From Terriglobia bacterium (GTDB taxonomy: Bacteria > Acidobacteriota > Terriglobia > Bryobacterales > UBA6623), in contig VXRL01000071.1 in assembly GCA_009838515.1 (NCBI GenBank), positions 1 through 49,916 of the forward strand: a DNA stretch of 49,916 nt, written 5' to 3'. The translations under genes and the position numbers were made by a program. Positions 9,438 to 18,642 of this stretch are shown piece by piece (within the stretch, counting starts at the first letter, position 1; each line of letters starts with the position of its first letter). The notes below the pieces were generated by a model. That model was not told the origin of the DNA, did no database searches, and saw only the letters and a list, made by a program, of their open reading frames with translations.

Positions 9438-10349
9438 TCAGCGCTGCTTGCTCAACAGGTGAGCGTCAAACCACTCCCCGGCCCAGCCGCCCATGTCGGG
9501 CGCCTGTCCGGCTCCCGGAAAGCCCGGACCGTGGCCGGCGCCGCTCACCCTGATCAGATCTGTGCTCACGCCCACCTCGGCCAATCGGTCCCGGAAGCGC
9601 TCCGAGAGGGCGTACGGGACGATATCGTCTTGGTCACCGTGAACCAGCAGCAACGGCGGATCGTCTGCCGTGACGTGCGTGATCGGCGACGCCGCACGGG
9701 CAATGAGCATCTCCGGGGAGCTTGGATCGGCACCGGCACGCAAACGGATCCCCAGAAATAGCGAGGAAGCCCCGCTAGCGGCCGCGCTGGCGACGAAATC
9801 CGAGGGTGTCGCCCTGGCAACGACGCACTGCACCTTGGCGCTGACGCAATCAATCTCGCTCTCGGCCTGAGCATCGCCCTCTCCGGGCAACACGCCGAGC
9901 ATGCTTACCAAGTGACCGCCCGACGAGCCTCCAATGGCCCCGATTCGGTCAGGATTGATTCCGAATCTCGCGGCATGGAACCGGACGAAGCGCACAGCGC
10001 GCTGCACATCCTCCACCGCAGCCGGGTATTGGAATCGCGGAGTCGCGCGATGATTCACCGTGAAGACGGTGTAGCCGCGTTGCACCAAGGGCAGGGCTTC
10101 GATCCGGACGTGACCCGCTTCCTTCAACGGACGGGCATCCAAGCTCAGCGGGGCGCTCCACCCACTGCCTGACACGTGAATGAGCCCTATGCCGTTCGGC
10201 TTCTCCGGATGATGGATGTCCATCAGCAGGGCAAGTCCCGAGTACATCCCATAAACCACATTCCGGTCCACGCGCGACTCAGCCGGCAATCCTGACGCGA
10301 GCAACGCAGCAGCAAGGGCCGATTTGATCGCTGCTGTCCGCATGGTCAT
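9438..10349 (-). CDS. exported alpha/beta hydrolase (esterase/lipase type)
   Basis: The 303-residue product has an N-terminal export signal (roughly residues 1-24) and an alpha/beta-hydrolase fold of the carbohydrate-esterase/BD-FAE type. The nucleophile elbow is GSSGG (Ser143) after the DRIGAIG strand. The acid is expected at LVHGDQDDIVPY, and the histidine lies in SGAGHGPGF near the end. It probably cleaves acyl or feruloyl esters on plant- or algal-type carbohydrates, but specificity is not visible. It lies 21 bases upstream of the VWFA-related gene on the same strand and could share its transcript. The dehydrogenase on the other side is divergent. Confidence 0.88.
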   Translation of the reverse strand: MTMRTAAIKSALAAALLASGLPAESRVDRNVVYGMYSGLALLMDIHHPEKPNGIGLIHVSGSGWSAPLSLDARPLKEAGHVRIEALPLVQRGYTVFTVNHRATPRFQYPAAVEDVQRAVRFVRFHAARFGINPDRIGAIGGSSGGHLVSMLGVLPGEGDAQAESEIDCVSAKVQCVVARATPSDFVASAAASGASSLFLGIRLRAGADPSSPEMLIARAASPITHVTADDPPLLLVHGDQDDIVPYALSERFRDRLAEVGVSTDLIRVSGAGHGPGFPGAGQAPDMGGWAGEWFDAHLLSKQR

Positions 10350-10677
10350 GGGCAGTCTGCGGAAGCGGACGCCAGCTCCGTTAGTTCGGCGTCCCAGCAG
10401 GTTCGAGGGCCGAAGGCAGTCTCTGCCACATCCACGGGATCACGCGCCCCAGCGAATGAATCGGGCGGAATCCGCCGTGGGCGATGGCGAGTTAGCCAAG
10501 GACGATGAACGAACCAAGGCCAAAGGAGGTGATCCGCCATCGCCCAACGGTTTGACTATAGACCATCCCCGCGACAATTGCACCGGAAGACGGTTCTACT
10601 GCGAATCGGCTGATCTGTCGACCGCTGCCGTCACAGATCGCTGTATATTGTTGGGGGACCAACGGAGCCCGACCCAT
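10350..10677. other. divergent intergenic region with inverted repeat
   Basis: These 328 bases separate the minus-strand hydrolase from the plus-strand D-2-hydroxyacid dehydrogenase and must hold both promoters. A perfect 12-base inverted repeat lies at 10478-10489 and 10535-10546. An AT-rich TATATT-like element lies shortly before the dehydrogenase start, but no good -35 accompanies it. In-frame translation upstream of 10678 has no resemblance to a protein. Confidence 0.5.
10478..10546. repeat. 12-base perfect inverted repeat, 45-base spacer
   Basis: The left arm tgggcgatggcg at 10478-10489 is the exact reverse complement of the right arm cgccatcgccca at 10535-10546. The repeat sits in a divergent promoter region, so it may be a split operator or may fold into a long-loop RNA hairpin. 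No biochemical role can be assigned from sequence alone. Confidence 0.5.
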
Positions 10678-11694
10678 ATGAAACCCCTACTCGCAACCCT
10701 GTTCTCGATCGTCGCGCTGACACTGCAAGCCGCCGATATGAAGGTGGTCGTGATCGGCCAGTCGCCAGATCTCGTTGCCGAATTGCGCGCCGGCAGCCCG
10801 GCCAACGTCACGATCTCGCACGTGACGAACCGGGGCAGCGGGGATGCCAACCTGCTTCGAGAGGCTGCCGATGCCGATGCCATCATTGGCAACCCGACGC
10901 TTGCGGTGGTTCAGGCCGCGGAGCAGCTGAAGTGGGTGCAGATCACCAGCGCCGGCGTCAAGCCCTACCTGTACCCGCAACTTGTCGAGAGCGATGTGGT
11001 CATGACCAACGCGCAGACGCTCTCTTCTGCCGCTATCGCTGACCACGGCTTCGCCATGCTGCTGGCACTGACGCGCAAGCTGAACCATTTCATCCCTGAC
11101 CGGACCAACGAGACTTGGAAGGGCGGCAATTACGGCCTCGTCGAACTGGAGGGAATGACAGCCCTTGTGATCGGTACCGGCGGCATCGGATACAACGTGG
11201 CACGGCGGGCCAAGGGATTCGGCATGCGAGTGATCGGCGTGGACCCGGAGGAGTTTCCGCCGCGGCAGACCTTTGACCGGATGGTCTTTCCCGACCGCAT
11301 GGACACAGTCATCGCCGAAGCGGATGCCATCTTCGTCTGCGCGCCTCACACGAAGGACAGCGAGGGCATGCTCGGCCCGGCGCAGTTCGATCTCATGAAG
11401 CGCGGCAGTTACTTCATCGCCCTCTCGCGCGGCAAACTCTACGACATGGGCGCTCTGGTCAAGGCCCTTGATAGCCAGCATCTCGCCGGTGCTGGCGTTG
11501 ATGTGACAGACCCGGAGCCGTTGCCGCCAGGTCACCCCTTGTGGAAGTTCGACAACGCGGTCATCACGCCTCATGTGGCGACGCAAGGCCTGCTCGGCAC
11601 CAAGCTGCGTCTTGAGGTCTACAAGGACAACATCGCGCGCTTTGCCGCTGGCGAGCGCCTCCGCAATGTCGTTGACATGCGCAAGGAATACTAG
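10678..11694 (+). CDS. D-2-hydroxyacid dehydrogenase with export signal
   Basis: The 338-residue product is an NAD(P)-dependent D-isomer-specific 2-hydroxyacid dehydrogenase. The nucleotide-binding motif is GTGGIG with acidic residue D in VIGVD. The catalytic Arg is in ALSRGKL, the Glu in DPEPLPPGHPLW and the His in VITPHVA. The chosen ATG at 10678 creates a clear signal peptide (MKPLLATLFSIVALTLQAAD). An internal ATG at 10738 would give a cytoplasmic form but has no visible Shine-Dalgarno, while GGAG lies upstream of 10678. An exported NAD-dependent dehydrogenase is unusual, so localisation needs testing. The gene stands alone. Confidence 0.9.
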   Translation: MKPLLATLFSIVALTLQAADMKVVVIGQSPDLVAELRAGSPANVTISHVTNRGSGDANLLREAADADAIIGNPTLAVVQAAEQLKWVQITSAGVKPYLYPQLVESDVVMTNAQTLSSAAIADHGFAMLLALTRKLNHFIPDRTNETWKGGNYGLVELEGMTALVIGTGGIGYNVARRAKGFGMRVIGVDPEEFPPRQTFDRMVFPDRMDTVIAEADAIFVCAPHTKDSEGMLGPAQFDLMKRGSYFIALSRGKLYDMGALVKALDSQHLAGAGVDVTDPEPLPPGHPLWKFDNAVITPHVATQGLLGTKLRLEVYKDNIARFAAGERLRNVVDMRKEY

Positions 11695-11755
11695 AGCGCT
11701 GTCGGTCAGCGAACTTCCCTGGCCTCGCCGCTCCGAGTGGCAGTCCGGTTGCGGT

Positions 11756-12556
11756 TCACGGCTGATGACTCTCGGCCGCAACCTGCACGGTCAGGCCGTT
11801 GACGTCCTTGAAATACGTGCGGTCTTCGCGTCGCACGGAGTCAATTCCGTGCCGCGCTAGCTTCTCGCGCACGGTGTCTGGGTCATAGTCCTCGACCGAG
11901 AAGCAGAAGTGATCGGCGCCGCCGCTCTGGCGGCGCTGGAACAAGGCGAGGAAATTCGGGCCTAGCCCGAGGAAGGCGCTGGTCGCGGTCTTACTGATGA
12001 CGTTCAGCCCCATCAGCGCTTGGTACCACTCGACCGAGCGACCCACGTCAGCCACCCTGATGGCGACGTGATTGACGTCGATCCCGTGCAGGATGGAATC
12101 CGGCCGGGGATCGTTGCGGTACGCCTCGGCTACTTGATCCTCCCGGCGCATTGTCTCGGAGAGATGGTTCTGAGTGCCGTCGGGATCGAGGCACGCCCAA
12201 ATGTTGGGCGCCCGCTCAAACGGTTCGTAGCCGTGCCGCTTCAGAATTGCGCCCACGCCTGCTTCGTCGAGCCCGTCAACGCCAGGCGAGAAGTGGTTCA
12301 AGCCGGCTTCATCACCTCGGAAGAGCGCGAGATAGTTGCGCTTGAGCCCGCGCATCTGCCCGCGGCTGCCCATGTCCTGAATGATGCGCGTGCCAAGCAC
12401 TCGTGCGTAGAAATCCGCCGCGCTCGTCACATCCGGCACTGTCAGCGAGATGTGGTTCAGCGAGGTAGCGTGGAAGAGCCCCTCAACGGCCTTGAGTCTG
12501 CTGGCAAAGGCCAAACCGCCGGCCGCTGCTAGCCATTCCCTCCGTGTCGCCTGCAT
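11756..12556 (-). CDS. exported VOC/glyoxalase-superfamily protein
   Basis: The 266-residue product has a Tat-like leader (TRREWLAAAGGLAF) and two vicinal-oxygen-chelate modules. The first begins at NHISLTVPDVTSAADFYARVLG and the second at NHVAIRVADVGRSVEWYQALMG. Each repeat supplies an N-terminal His; candidate partners are NHFSP in the first module and DHFCFSVED in the second. Such tandem modules occur in glyoxalases, extradiol dioxygenases and resistance proteins, and I cannot choose between these. The gene is convergent with the dehydrogenase and divergent from the following sulfatase, with 92 bases between starts. Confidence 0.85.
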   Translation of the reverse strand: MQATRREWLAAAGGLAFASRLKAVEGLFHATSLNHISLTVPDVTSAADFYARVLGTRIIQDMGSRGQMRGLKRNYLALFRGDEAGLNHFSPGVDGLDEAGVGAILKRHGYEPFERAPNIWACLDPDGTQNHLSETMRREDQVAEAYRNDPRPDSILHGIDVNHVAIRVADVGRSVEWYQALMGLNVISKTATSAFLGLGPNFLALFQRRQSGGADHFCFSVEDYDPDTVREKLARHGIDSVRREDRTYFKDVNGLTVQVAAESHQP

Positions 12557-12648
12557 GCCAACCCTCCGTTCGCGACCAGTCTAACGCCGAATGCTTGAAC
12601 AACGCCGGAATTTCCTTGGTGCGGATCTCGGCTAAGATTGACGCGATC

Positions 12649-13983
12649 ATGTCGAGCAACTTCAGGCTCGTGGTGCTGCTCGCCATTCTGTGGACGGAGC
12701 TTCCGGCGCAAGATCGTCCCAACTTCGTGGTCATCCTGAGCGACGACCAGAGCTGGGTCGGTTCGTCCGCGGCGATGGACCCGGCAGACCCTAGGTCGCG
12801 AAGCGACTACTTCCAGACTCCCGGTCTGGAGCGCTTGGCCCGACGGGGCTTGACATTTACGGACGGATACGCCCCAGCGCCGTTCTGCTGCCCAACCAGG
12901 CGGAGCCTGCAGGTGGGCCAAACACCGGCGCGGCACTTATATCAGCAAGACCAGCAGAGGTGGCCCGCGGAGTACCGCCGGCAGCTAAACATACCCAAGC
13001 TGCTCAAGGCCTCCGACGCGCGTTACAAGCTCGCCCACTTCGGCAAGTGGGACCATCGCTTCGACAGGCCCCTGCCCGCAGAGATGGGCTACGACTTCAG
13101 CGACGGGGACACAGGCAATGGCACTGGAGGCGGCAAGGGTTCCGGCGGACCGGCAGCGTCCACCGATCCGAAGCTGATTGACCACATCACAGGCCGCGCG
13201 TGCCAATTCCTCGAGAATCAAGCGGCGACCGGCGGACCGTTCTACCTCCAGATCTCACACTATGCCGTGCATCTGGACATCTTCTACCGCCAAGCGACCT
13301 TCGACCTCGTGCAACCTTGGAAGGCTGGCAAGAAGCACTATTTCCCGCCGTTCGCCGCCATGACGGCGGATATGGACGCCTCGATCGGGAAGGTGCTAGA
13401 CAAGATCGACGAACTGGGCCTGGACCGCAACACCTACATATTTTTCCTCTCGGACAACGGCGGTCGGGCAACTCTGCCCGGCGCAGGCGATCCACCAGTG
13501 CCGAGAAACCACCCCCTGCGCGGCGCCAAGGGATCGATGTACGAGGGCGGCATTCGAGTTCCGTTCCTCGCGGCTGGCCCCGGGATCAAGCCCGGAAGCG
13601 TGAACCGCACGCCCGTAACCGGGCTGGACATCCTGCCGACACTGGCAGACCTAGCCGGGTATCCTAAAGACCTTCCCGCGGCGGTGGACGGCGGCACCCT
13701 CCGCGACGTGCTTCACGGCGGGACGGCTGTCGCCCGACAGCGCGAGTTCCTGGTCTTCCACCAATCCGTCAGCCGCCGGGCTCAGAGCGCGATCCGCCAA
13801 GGACGGTGGAAGTTGGTCAAGACGTGGGCGCGGAACGAAGTCGAGCTGTTCGATCTGGGCGCGGATATCGGAGAGGCGAATGACCTCGCCCGCGAAAGAC
13901 CGGCAATCGCCCGCAAGCTGCATCAAGCACTAGTGGGATTCCTTTCCGACGTCGGAGCGGAAACACGCAAGACCCAAGACTAG
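12649..13983 (+). CDS. sulfatase with CCPTR active-site motif
   Basis: The 444-residue product has a signal peptide (residues 1-20, ending ELPA) and the sulfatase N-terminal fold: PNFVVILSDDQSWVG supplies the metal-binding Asp pair, and APFCCPTRRSL carries the CXPXR formylglycine motif with Cys80 as predicted FGly. HFGKWDHRF, ISHYAVHLD and FLSDNGGR complete the active-site signatures. Thr in place of the usual Ser in the motif is a permitted but less common variant. The ATG at 12649 was preferred over the upstream in-frame ATG at 12544 because the signal peptide starts exactly there. Substrate is unknown. Confidence 0.92.
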   Translation: MSSNFRLVVLLAILWTELPAQDRPNFVVILSDDQSWVGSSAAMDPADPRSRSDYFQTPGLERLARRGLTFTDGYAPAPFCCPTRRSLQVGQTPARHLYQQDQQRWPAEYRRQLNIPKLLKASDARYKLAHFGKWDHRFDRPLPAEMGYDFSDGDTGNGTGGGKGSGGPAASTDPKLIDHITGRACQFLENQAATGGPFYLQISHYAVHLDIFYRQATFDLVQPWKAGKKHYFPPFAAMTADMDASIGKVLDKIDELGLDRNTYIFFLSDNGGRATLPGAGDPPVPRNHPLRGAKGSMYEGGIRVPFLAAGPGIKPGSVNRTPVTGLDILPTLADLAGYPKDLPAAVDGGTLRDVLHGGTAVARQREFLVFHQSVSRRAQSAIRQGRWKLVKTWARNEVELFDLGADIGEANDLARERPAIARKLHQALVGFLSDVGAETRKTQD

Positions 13984-14167
13984 GCGGCAGCCCGGGCACC
14001 GACCCCGATACCGATTCCCTGCCAAATGCAGGGGAGGCGACGGTCCCGTTGCAATTCTTGGCGCACTGCCGCGAACTCGACTGACCCGGGCCAATGGCAT
14101 ATTCGCTGCGTTAGCTGCCTTCGCGAGCGGTTCGCGCTCGTTACGCTATGCGGTGTCGAACAGCAAT

Positions 14168-15586
14168 CTAACGCCAATTGAATCGAATCGGTTCAACGTT
14201 GACGGTTGGGAGCAAGGACCGCAAGCGCGCCTTGAGGTCGGCGTGCTCGGGCAGGAAAGCTAGGTTGTGCCACTCGTGCGGGTCGACGCGGTGGTCATAG
14301 AGTTCCTCGTCCCCGTTTTCGTAGCGGATGTAGCGGTGGTGACGAGTCCGCACCGAGTGATTGCCGAACCGATAGGTCGTGATGGCGTGGTGGGGCCAAT
14401 CCGCGTCTGCGCTCTCGAGTAGCGGCCGCAGGCTATGACCCTGCAAGTGACCGGGAGGGTCCAGGCCTGCAAGATCGGCGAGGGTCGGATAGAGATCCAA
14501 CGTCGAAACCGGCGCTGACGACCGGGTCCCTGGCGTGGTGATTCCAGGTGCGATCACAATCAGCGGGACGTGGGTCGAATCTTCCCAAAGCGTGTACTTG
14601 CGCCACTGGCCCTTCTCCCCCAGGTGATATCCGTGATCGGAGAAGAGAACGACGACTGTGTTGTCGGCACGGCCACTTGCATCCAATGCGTCGAGCAGCC
14701 GACCCACCATCGCGTCGGCGAAACTGATGCTCGCCAAGTACGCTTGCACGCCTCGCTCCCAGTTGCCGCTGTCGAGGACCCATCGGTGCACCCTTTGGTT
14801 CGAGGCGTAGCGATCCGACCCAGGCACATCGTCCAGATCGTCAGGCAAGGTCGCGGGCAGCTCGACTCGATCGATGGGATGCATGTCAAAGTAGGCCTGC
14901 GGAACGTACCAAGGAATGTGCGGTCTGTAGATCCCGACTCCGAGGAACAGGGGCTTGTCGCGATTCGCCCCGAGCTGCCGGCTCGCCCACGCAACGACTT
15001 GGCCGTCACCCATGGCGGAATCCTCGGCAGTCACAGGCGCCCAATCGAAAAACCCGCTAATGAACCCTGGATTCTTGTTGACCGGGCGCCCCAACGGCCG
15101 AATCTCGTCTGGAAGCTGCCGGTTCGGGGCCGGATAGTAGTCATCGAACCCTTCCTTTGGGAGCAGGCCGTAGAACTGGAGCGGATTGACCGTCGCCGCA
15201 TGAAACAGCTTGCCGCCACCAAGCGTGCGGTAGCCGTTCCTTTGGAGGAAACGAGGCAACACGGGCTTGCCTTGAAGCGCCGGAGCCTCCCTCCAGTCCT
15301 GGCGATTGAGGTATACCCCAAAGGAGGATGTCAACATCCCGCTCATCAGCGATGCGCGCGACGGATTGCAGAGCGGCGCCGTGACGTGCGCGTTCGCGAA
15401 CGTCAACCCCCGTTTGGCGAGACGGTCGATGTTGGGAGTCTTTGCCTGAGGGTGTCCCCCGAGCGGACCGACCCAGTCGTTGAGGTCATCGATAGCGATC
15501 AGGAGAATGTCCGGGCTGGCGCCGGCTGCCTGCGTGGCAGCTGACAGAGACACGGCGAGAGCTAGGAGCAGCTTGGGAATGGTCAC
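14168..15586 (-). CDS. sulfatase, iduronate-2-sulfatase-like
   Basis: The 472-residue exported product has a signal peptide (about residues 1-23), metal ligands at IAIDDLNDWVG, and the formylglycine motif CNPSR (Cys73) in APLCNPSRASLMSG. Features such as GGGKLFHA, GIYRPHIPWYVPQAYFD and FSDHGYHLGEKGQWRKYTLWE resemble iduronate-2-sulfatase and related polysaccharide sulfatases. It is the third sulfatase within 15 kb but belongs to a different subfamily from the other two and is not cotranscribed with either. It points to use of sulfated glycans, but the substrate is inferred from resemblance only. Confidence 0.92.
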   Translation of the reverse strand: MTIPKLLLALAVSLSAATQAAGASPDILLIAIDDLNDWVGPLGGHPQAKTPNIDRLAKRGLTFANAHVTAPLCNPSRASLMSGMLTSSFGVYLNRQDWREAPALQGKPVLPRFLQRNGYRTLGGGKLFHAATVNPLQFYGLLPKEGFDDYYPAPNRQLPDEIRPLGRPVNKNPGFISGFFDWAPVTAEDSAMGDGQVVAWASRQLGANRDKPLFLGVGIYRPHIPWYVPQAYFDMHPIDRVELPATLPDDLDDVPGSDRYASNQRVHRWVLDSGNWERGVQAYLASISFADAMVGRLLDALDASGRADNTVVVLFSDHGYHLGEKGQWRKYTLWEDSTHVPLIVIAPGITTPGTRSSAPVSTLDLYPTLADLAGLDPPGHLQGHSLRPLLESADADWPHHAITTYRFGNHSVRTRHHRYIRYENGDEELYDHRVDPHEWHNLAFLPEHADLKARLRSLLPTVNVEPIRFNWR

Positions 15587-15825
15587 TGGCGGGCCTAGGC
15601 TTCGCGAGGCTAAAGACCGTCGATTATAGTCATGCGGGTCCGGGCGGGTTCGCCAATGGCACTGAGGTCGTCGAGACGATGGAACGCAGCGGAATTCGTG
15701 CTACCCCCGTCGTCGCCGGCGGATCAAAGCACGTGCTTCTCCTAGCTGCTTTTGGCTGTGGGACAGATGGACAATAGTACGGTCTATGTTAAATCCTTAA
15801 TTATCAAGGGGTTCAACTTGATTTA

Positions 15826-15915
15826 TGGCGGTGAGGGTGGGATTCGAACCCACGGAACCCATGAAGGCTCAACGGTTTTCGAGACCGCCCGATTCAACCA
15901 CTCTCGCACCTCACC
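15826..15915 (-). tRNA. tRNA-Ser (anticodon CGA)
   Basis: Read on the minus strand, the 7-base acceptor stem GGTGAGG pairs with CCTCACC, followed by discriminator G and an encoded CCA at 15826-15828. The T arm is GTGGG-TTCGAAT-CCCAC. The anticodon loop CTCGAAA sits on a GCGGT/ACCGT stem, giving anticodon CGA, which reads the serine codon UCG. The extra length (90 bases) is the long variable arm of a type II tRNA, as expected for serine. Confidence 0.95.
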
Positions 15916-16141
15916 ACACTTCTTTGCCCAGTATAACCACACGCCCTCAGCTCCGCTCCGCCCATGACGGGGCCCCGGCACGAGCATGAGCGCGGCAGAC
16001 GACACTCGGCTGTCTGCAGAGCAGTTCCGGCTGGCAGACTCCGCCGAGCCGGTGCGCGGCGACGCATTGGGAGGCAGAGTGGCGCAGACCGCAAACGGCC
16101 AGAATAGTTCGGCACGATCTCGCTGTCAGAATGGTTCTTTG

Positions 16142-16849
16142 ATGTCCTCGCCACAGTCACCGCGATTCCTGCTGACGAACGACGACGGCATCGTCGCTCC
16201 CGGGCTGGCGGCCTTGGAGGCGGCCCTGCCCGACGGGGCCGTTTCAACGATCGTCGCTCCGTCTGCGGAGCATTCCGCCTGCAGCCACCAAGTCACCACG
16301 GCACGGCCGATTCGCGCGGCCCGCCTCGACCGGCGGCACATCGCCGTCGATTCGCTGCCCGCCGACTGCGTCCGTATCGGCTTGCACGAGCTCCGCGACA
16401 GGTTCGACTGGGTGCTCGCCGGAATCAATCACGGAGCCAACCTCGGGGCGGACATCTACTACTCAGGGACGGTCGCTGCCGTGCGGGAGGCCGCCCTGCT
16501 AGGCGTTCCGGCGATCGCGGTCTCGCACTACCGCGACAGGGTGCTGAGCGCCGCCGACTGGCAGCGCGCGACAGATTGGGTTCGGGAACTGCTACCCCGC
16601 CTGCTCGCCAAGCCGCTCCAGAAGGGGGAGTATTGGAACGTCAACCTGCCCTGTCCGCTTCCCGGATCTGCCGACCCGCCCGTAGTCGAGTGTGCCGTAG
16701 ATACGAATCCGGTGCATCTGGCCTACGCCGTGGACGGCGAGCACTACTCCTATCGCGGAGTGTACAGCCAGCGCCCTCGCAGCCCGGGCCGGGATGTCGA
16801 TGTATGCTTCGGCGGGAGCATTGCCGTCTCGCTGCTTCGGTTGCCGTGA
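16142..16849 (+). CDS. surE: 5'/3'-nucleotidase SurE
   Basis: The 235-residue product matches SurE, a metal-dependent nucleoside monophosphate phosphatase involved in nucleotide clean-up and survival in stationary phase. The N-terminal FLLTNDDGIVAPGL carries the metal-binding Asp pair. VAPSAEHSACSHQVT resembles the family VAPxxxxSGxGxxxT segment, and AGINHGANLGADIYYSGTVAAVREAALLG is the classic second motif. The ATG at 16142 starts just before the first strand; longer in-frame starts add unrelated sequence. It is the first of three tightly packed plus-strand genes, with tlyA beginning 4 bases after its stop. Confidence 0.95.
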   Translation: MSSPQSPRFLLTNDDGIVAPGLAALEAALPDGAVSTIVAPSAEHSACSHQVTTARPIRAARLDRRHIAVDSLPADCVRIGLHELRDRFDWVLAGINHGANLGADIYYSGTVAAVREAALLGVPAIAVSHYRDRVLSAADWQRATDWVRELLPRLLAKPLQKGEYWNVNLPCPLPGSADPPVVECAVDTNPVHLAYAVDGEHYSYRGVYSQRPRSPGRDVDVCFGGSIAVSLLRLP

Positions 16850-16853
16850 GACA

Positions 16854-17633
16854 ATGCGGCTTAGCTTCGGTTTGCGGCGCATCAGGGTAGATCAGTTGAT
16901 CGTCGAACGGGGTCTGGCTGCCTCCCGCCAACAAGCGCAGGCCATGGTGATGGCCGGCGAAGTCTTGGTCAACGAACAGAAAGCCGACAAGCCCGGCCGC
17001 TTGATCCCGCCAGACGCTTCGATCCAGCTTCTGCGACAGCGGCCCCGGTTTGTAAGCCGCGGCGGCGAGAAGCTTGCCGCGGCCACGGCCCACTTCGGGA
17101 TCGACGTCGCAGGCGCGGTCTGCCTAGACATCGGGGCTTCGACCGGAGGATTCACCGACTGCCTGCTGCAGCTTGGCGCCGCCCGCGTGCACGCAGTCGA
17201 TGTCGGAACCAACCAGTTGCACTGGGCCCTGCGCAGCGACGAGCGAGTGCATGTGCTCGAGCAGTGCAACGCTAGATACCTCACGCGGGCCCATCTGGGC
17301 GAGCAGGCGTCCTTCGCATGTTGCGATGTCAGCTTCATCTCAGTAACGAAGATCCTGCCGCGATTCGAAGACGTCCTGGCTCCCGGTAGCGAGGCCATCG
17401 TGCTTGCAAAGCCACAGTTCGAGGTCGGCAAGGGGGAGGTGGGCAAGGGCGGCGTAGTGCGCGACCATGAAAAGCACATGGCAGTGATTGAGTCTGTACG
17501 CGAGGCCATGCTGGAATGCGGATTCGATCGCGTGGAGTGGATGGAGAGCCCCCTACTGGGTGCCTCTGGAAACCGCGAGTTCCTGCTGCACGGGACGACT
17601 TGGCGCGCGCCCTCGACCAAGGGGGTCAAGTGA
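16854..17633 (+). CDS. tlyA: TlyA family rRNA methyltransferase
   Basis: The 259-residue product has an N-terminal S4 RNA-binding domain (RVDQLIVERGLAASRQQAQAMVMAGEVLVN) followed by an FtsJ-like methyltransferase domain with SAM motif CLDIGASTGGFTDCLLQLGA. FVSRGGEKLAAA in the linker and PQFEVGKGEVGKGGVVRD near the C-terminus are hallmarks of TlyA. In mycobacteria, TlyA 2'-O-methylates 16S and 23S rRNA and influences capreomycin susceptibility; haemolysin labels for the family are historical. The ATG at 16854 starts 4 bases after surE, and the stop overlaps the nadK start (GTGA). Confidence 0.94.
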   Translation: MRLSFGLRRIRVDQLIVERGLAASRQQAQAMVMAGEVLVNEQKADKPGRLIPPDASIQLLRQRPRFVSRGGEKLAAATAHFGIDVAGAVCLDIGASTGGFTDCLLQLGAARVHAVDVGTNQLHWALRSDERVHVLEQCNARYLTRAHLGEQASFACCDVSFISVTKILPRFEDVLAPGSEAIVLAKPQFEVGKGEVGKGGVVRDHEKHMAVIESVREAMLECGFDRVEWMESPLLGASGNREFLLHGTTWRAPSTKGVK

Positions 17634-18487
17634 TCCGCACAATCGGCATAGTCAGCAAGCCGGAGCGCGGCGACATTCCCGCGTTGCTTCACCACATCTT
17701 GGAGTGGGCGGCCGGGCACGACATACGCGTCAAGATCGATGCGGCCACGGCAGACTACTTACACCGCGCCGATGGCATGGATCGCGATCGCCTGCCGGAA
17801 GAGTGCGACCTGATCGTGGTTCTCGGCGGCGACGGGACACTGCTGTCTGCCGCCCGGGCGGTCGGACCGCGGCAGACACCCCTGCTGGCTGTAAACCTAG
17901 GTGGGCTGGGGTTCATGATGACGATCGGCCCCGACGAGCTTCCCCCCGCTTTAGAAGGCGTGGCGCGCTCGGCATTCAAGCTCGACTCGCGAATGGTGCT
18001 CGAGGCCGACCTGGAGCGGGACGGAGAGGTGGTTGACCGCTTCTTCGCGCTCAATGACATCGTCGTCGCGAACAGCGCTGTCGCAAGACTGCTGCATCTG
18101 GAGGCCTATGCCGATGGCGAGTTCGTCTGCGGCTACCGCTCCGATGGCTTGATCGTTTCGACGCCGACCGGATCGACCGCATACTCGCTATCGGCCGGAG
18201 GGCCGGTGATGGCTCCGGACGTAGCAGCCCTTACACTCACGCCGATCTGCCCGCATACGCTTTCCAACCGAGCGGTCGTCTTGCCCGCAACCGCCACGGT
18301 CGAAGTGCGCATCCTAGATGGCGAGGAGGGGAACTTCCTGAGCATAGATGGCCAAGTGGGCCGCCATCTGGAACCGCAGGACCGGCTGCGCCTGTGGCAG
18401 GCCAGCCACACCGTGGATATCGTGCAAACCAATGACGTGCCCTTCTTCGATGTGTTGCGCAGCAAGATGCGCTGGGGCGAAAGGTAG
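17630..18487 (+). CDS. nadK: NAD kinase
   Basis: The 285-residue product is an ATP/polyphosphate-dependent NAD kinase that makes NADP. The diagnostic GGDGTLLSAAR motif follows strand LIVVL, and the NAD-binding TPTGSTAYSLSAGGPV segment is intact, as is the C-terminal DGQ motif (SIDGQVGRHL). The GTG at 17630 gives a start directly before the family's first strand (IRTIGIVSKP) and overlaps the tlyA stop by 4 bases, indicating translational coupling. A tlyA-nadK pairing is common in bacteria. The downstream neighbour is convergent. Confidence 0.95.
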   Translation: MIRTIGIVSKPERGDIPALLHHILEWAAGHDIRVKIDAATADYLHRADGMDRDRLPEECDLIVVLGGDGTLLSAARAVGPRQTPLLAVNLGGLGFMMTIGPDELPPALEGVARSAFKLDSRMVLEADLERDGEVVDRFFALNDIVVANSAVARLLHLEAYADGEFVCGYRSDGLIVSTPTGSTAYSLSAGGPVMAPDVAALTLTPICPHTLSNRAVVLPATATVEVRILDGEEGNFLSIDGQVGRHLEPQDRLRLWQASHTVDIVQTNDVPFFDVLRSKMRWGER

Positions 18488-18642
18488 GAAGCTTCCCTCA
18501 GGGGATGCCAAGCGCCCAAGCTAGGCCGCAGCGTCGGAGCCCGGGCAGGTAGCCCGGTTCGCATCAGTCGCCAGCTTCTGGCGCACAAGCTTGCCCAACG
18601 CAGCCGCTCCGCCCGCGCCTCGCGCGGTCGCGATAGCGCCCC

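Noticed and set aside
10324..10677. A long N-terminal extension for the D-2-hydroxyacid dehydrogenase
   Set aside because: The translation upstream of the ATG at 10678 has low resemblance to protein and the signal peptide begins exactly at 10678.
16854..17633. Haemolysin
   Set aside because: TlyA is often labelled so, but the S4 plus FtsJ-like methyltransferase layout shows an rRNA methyltransferase.
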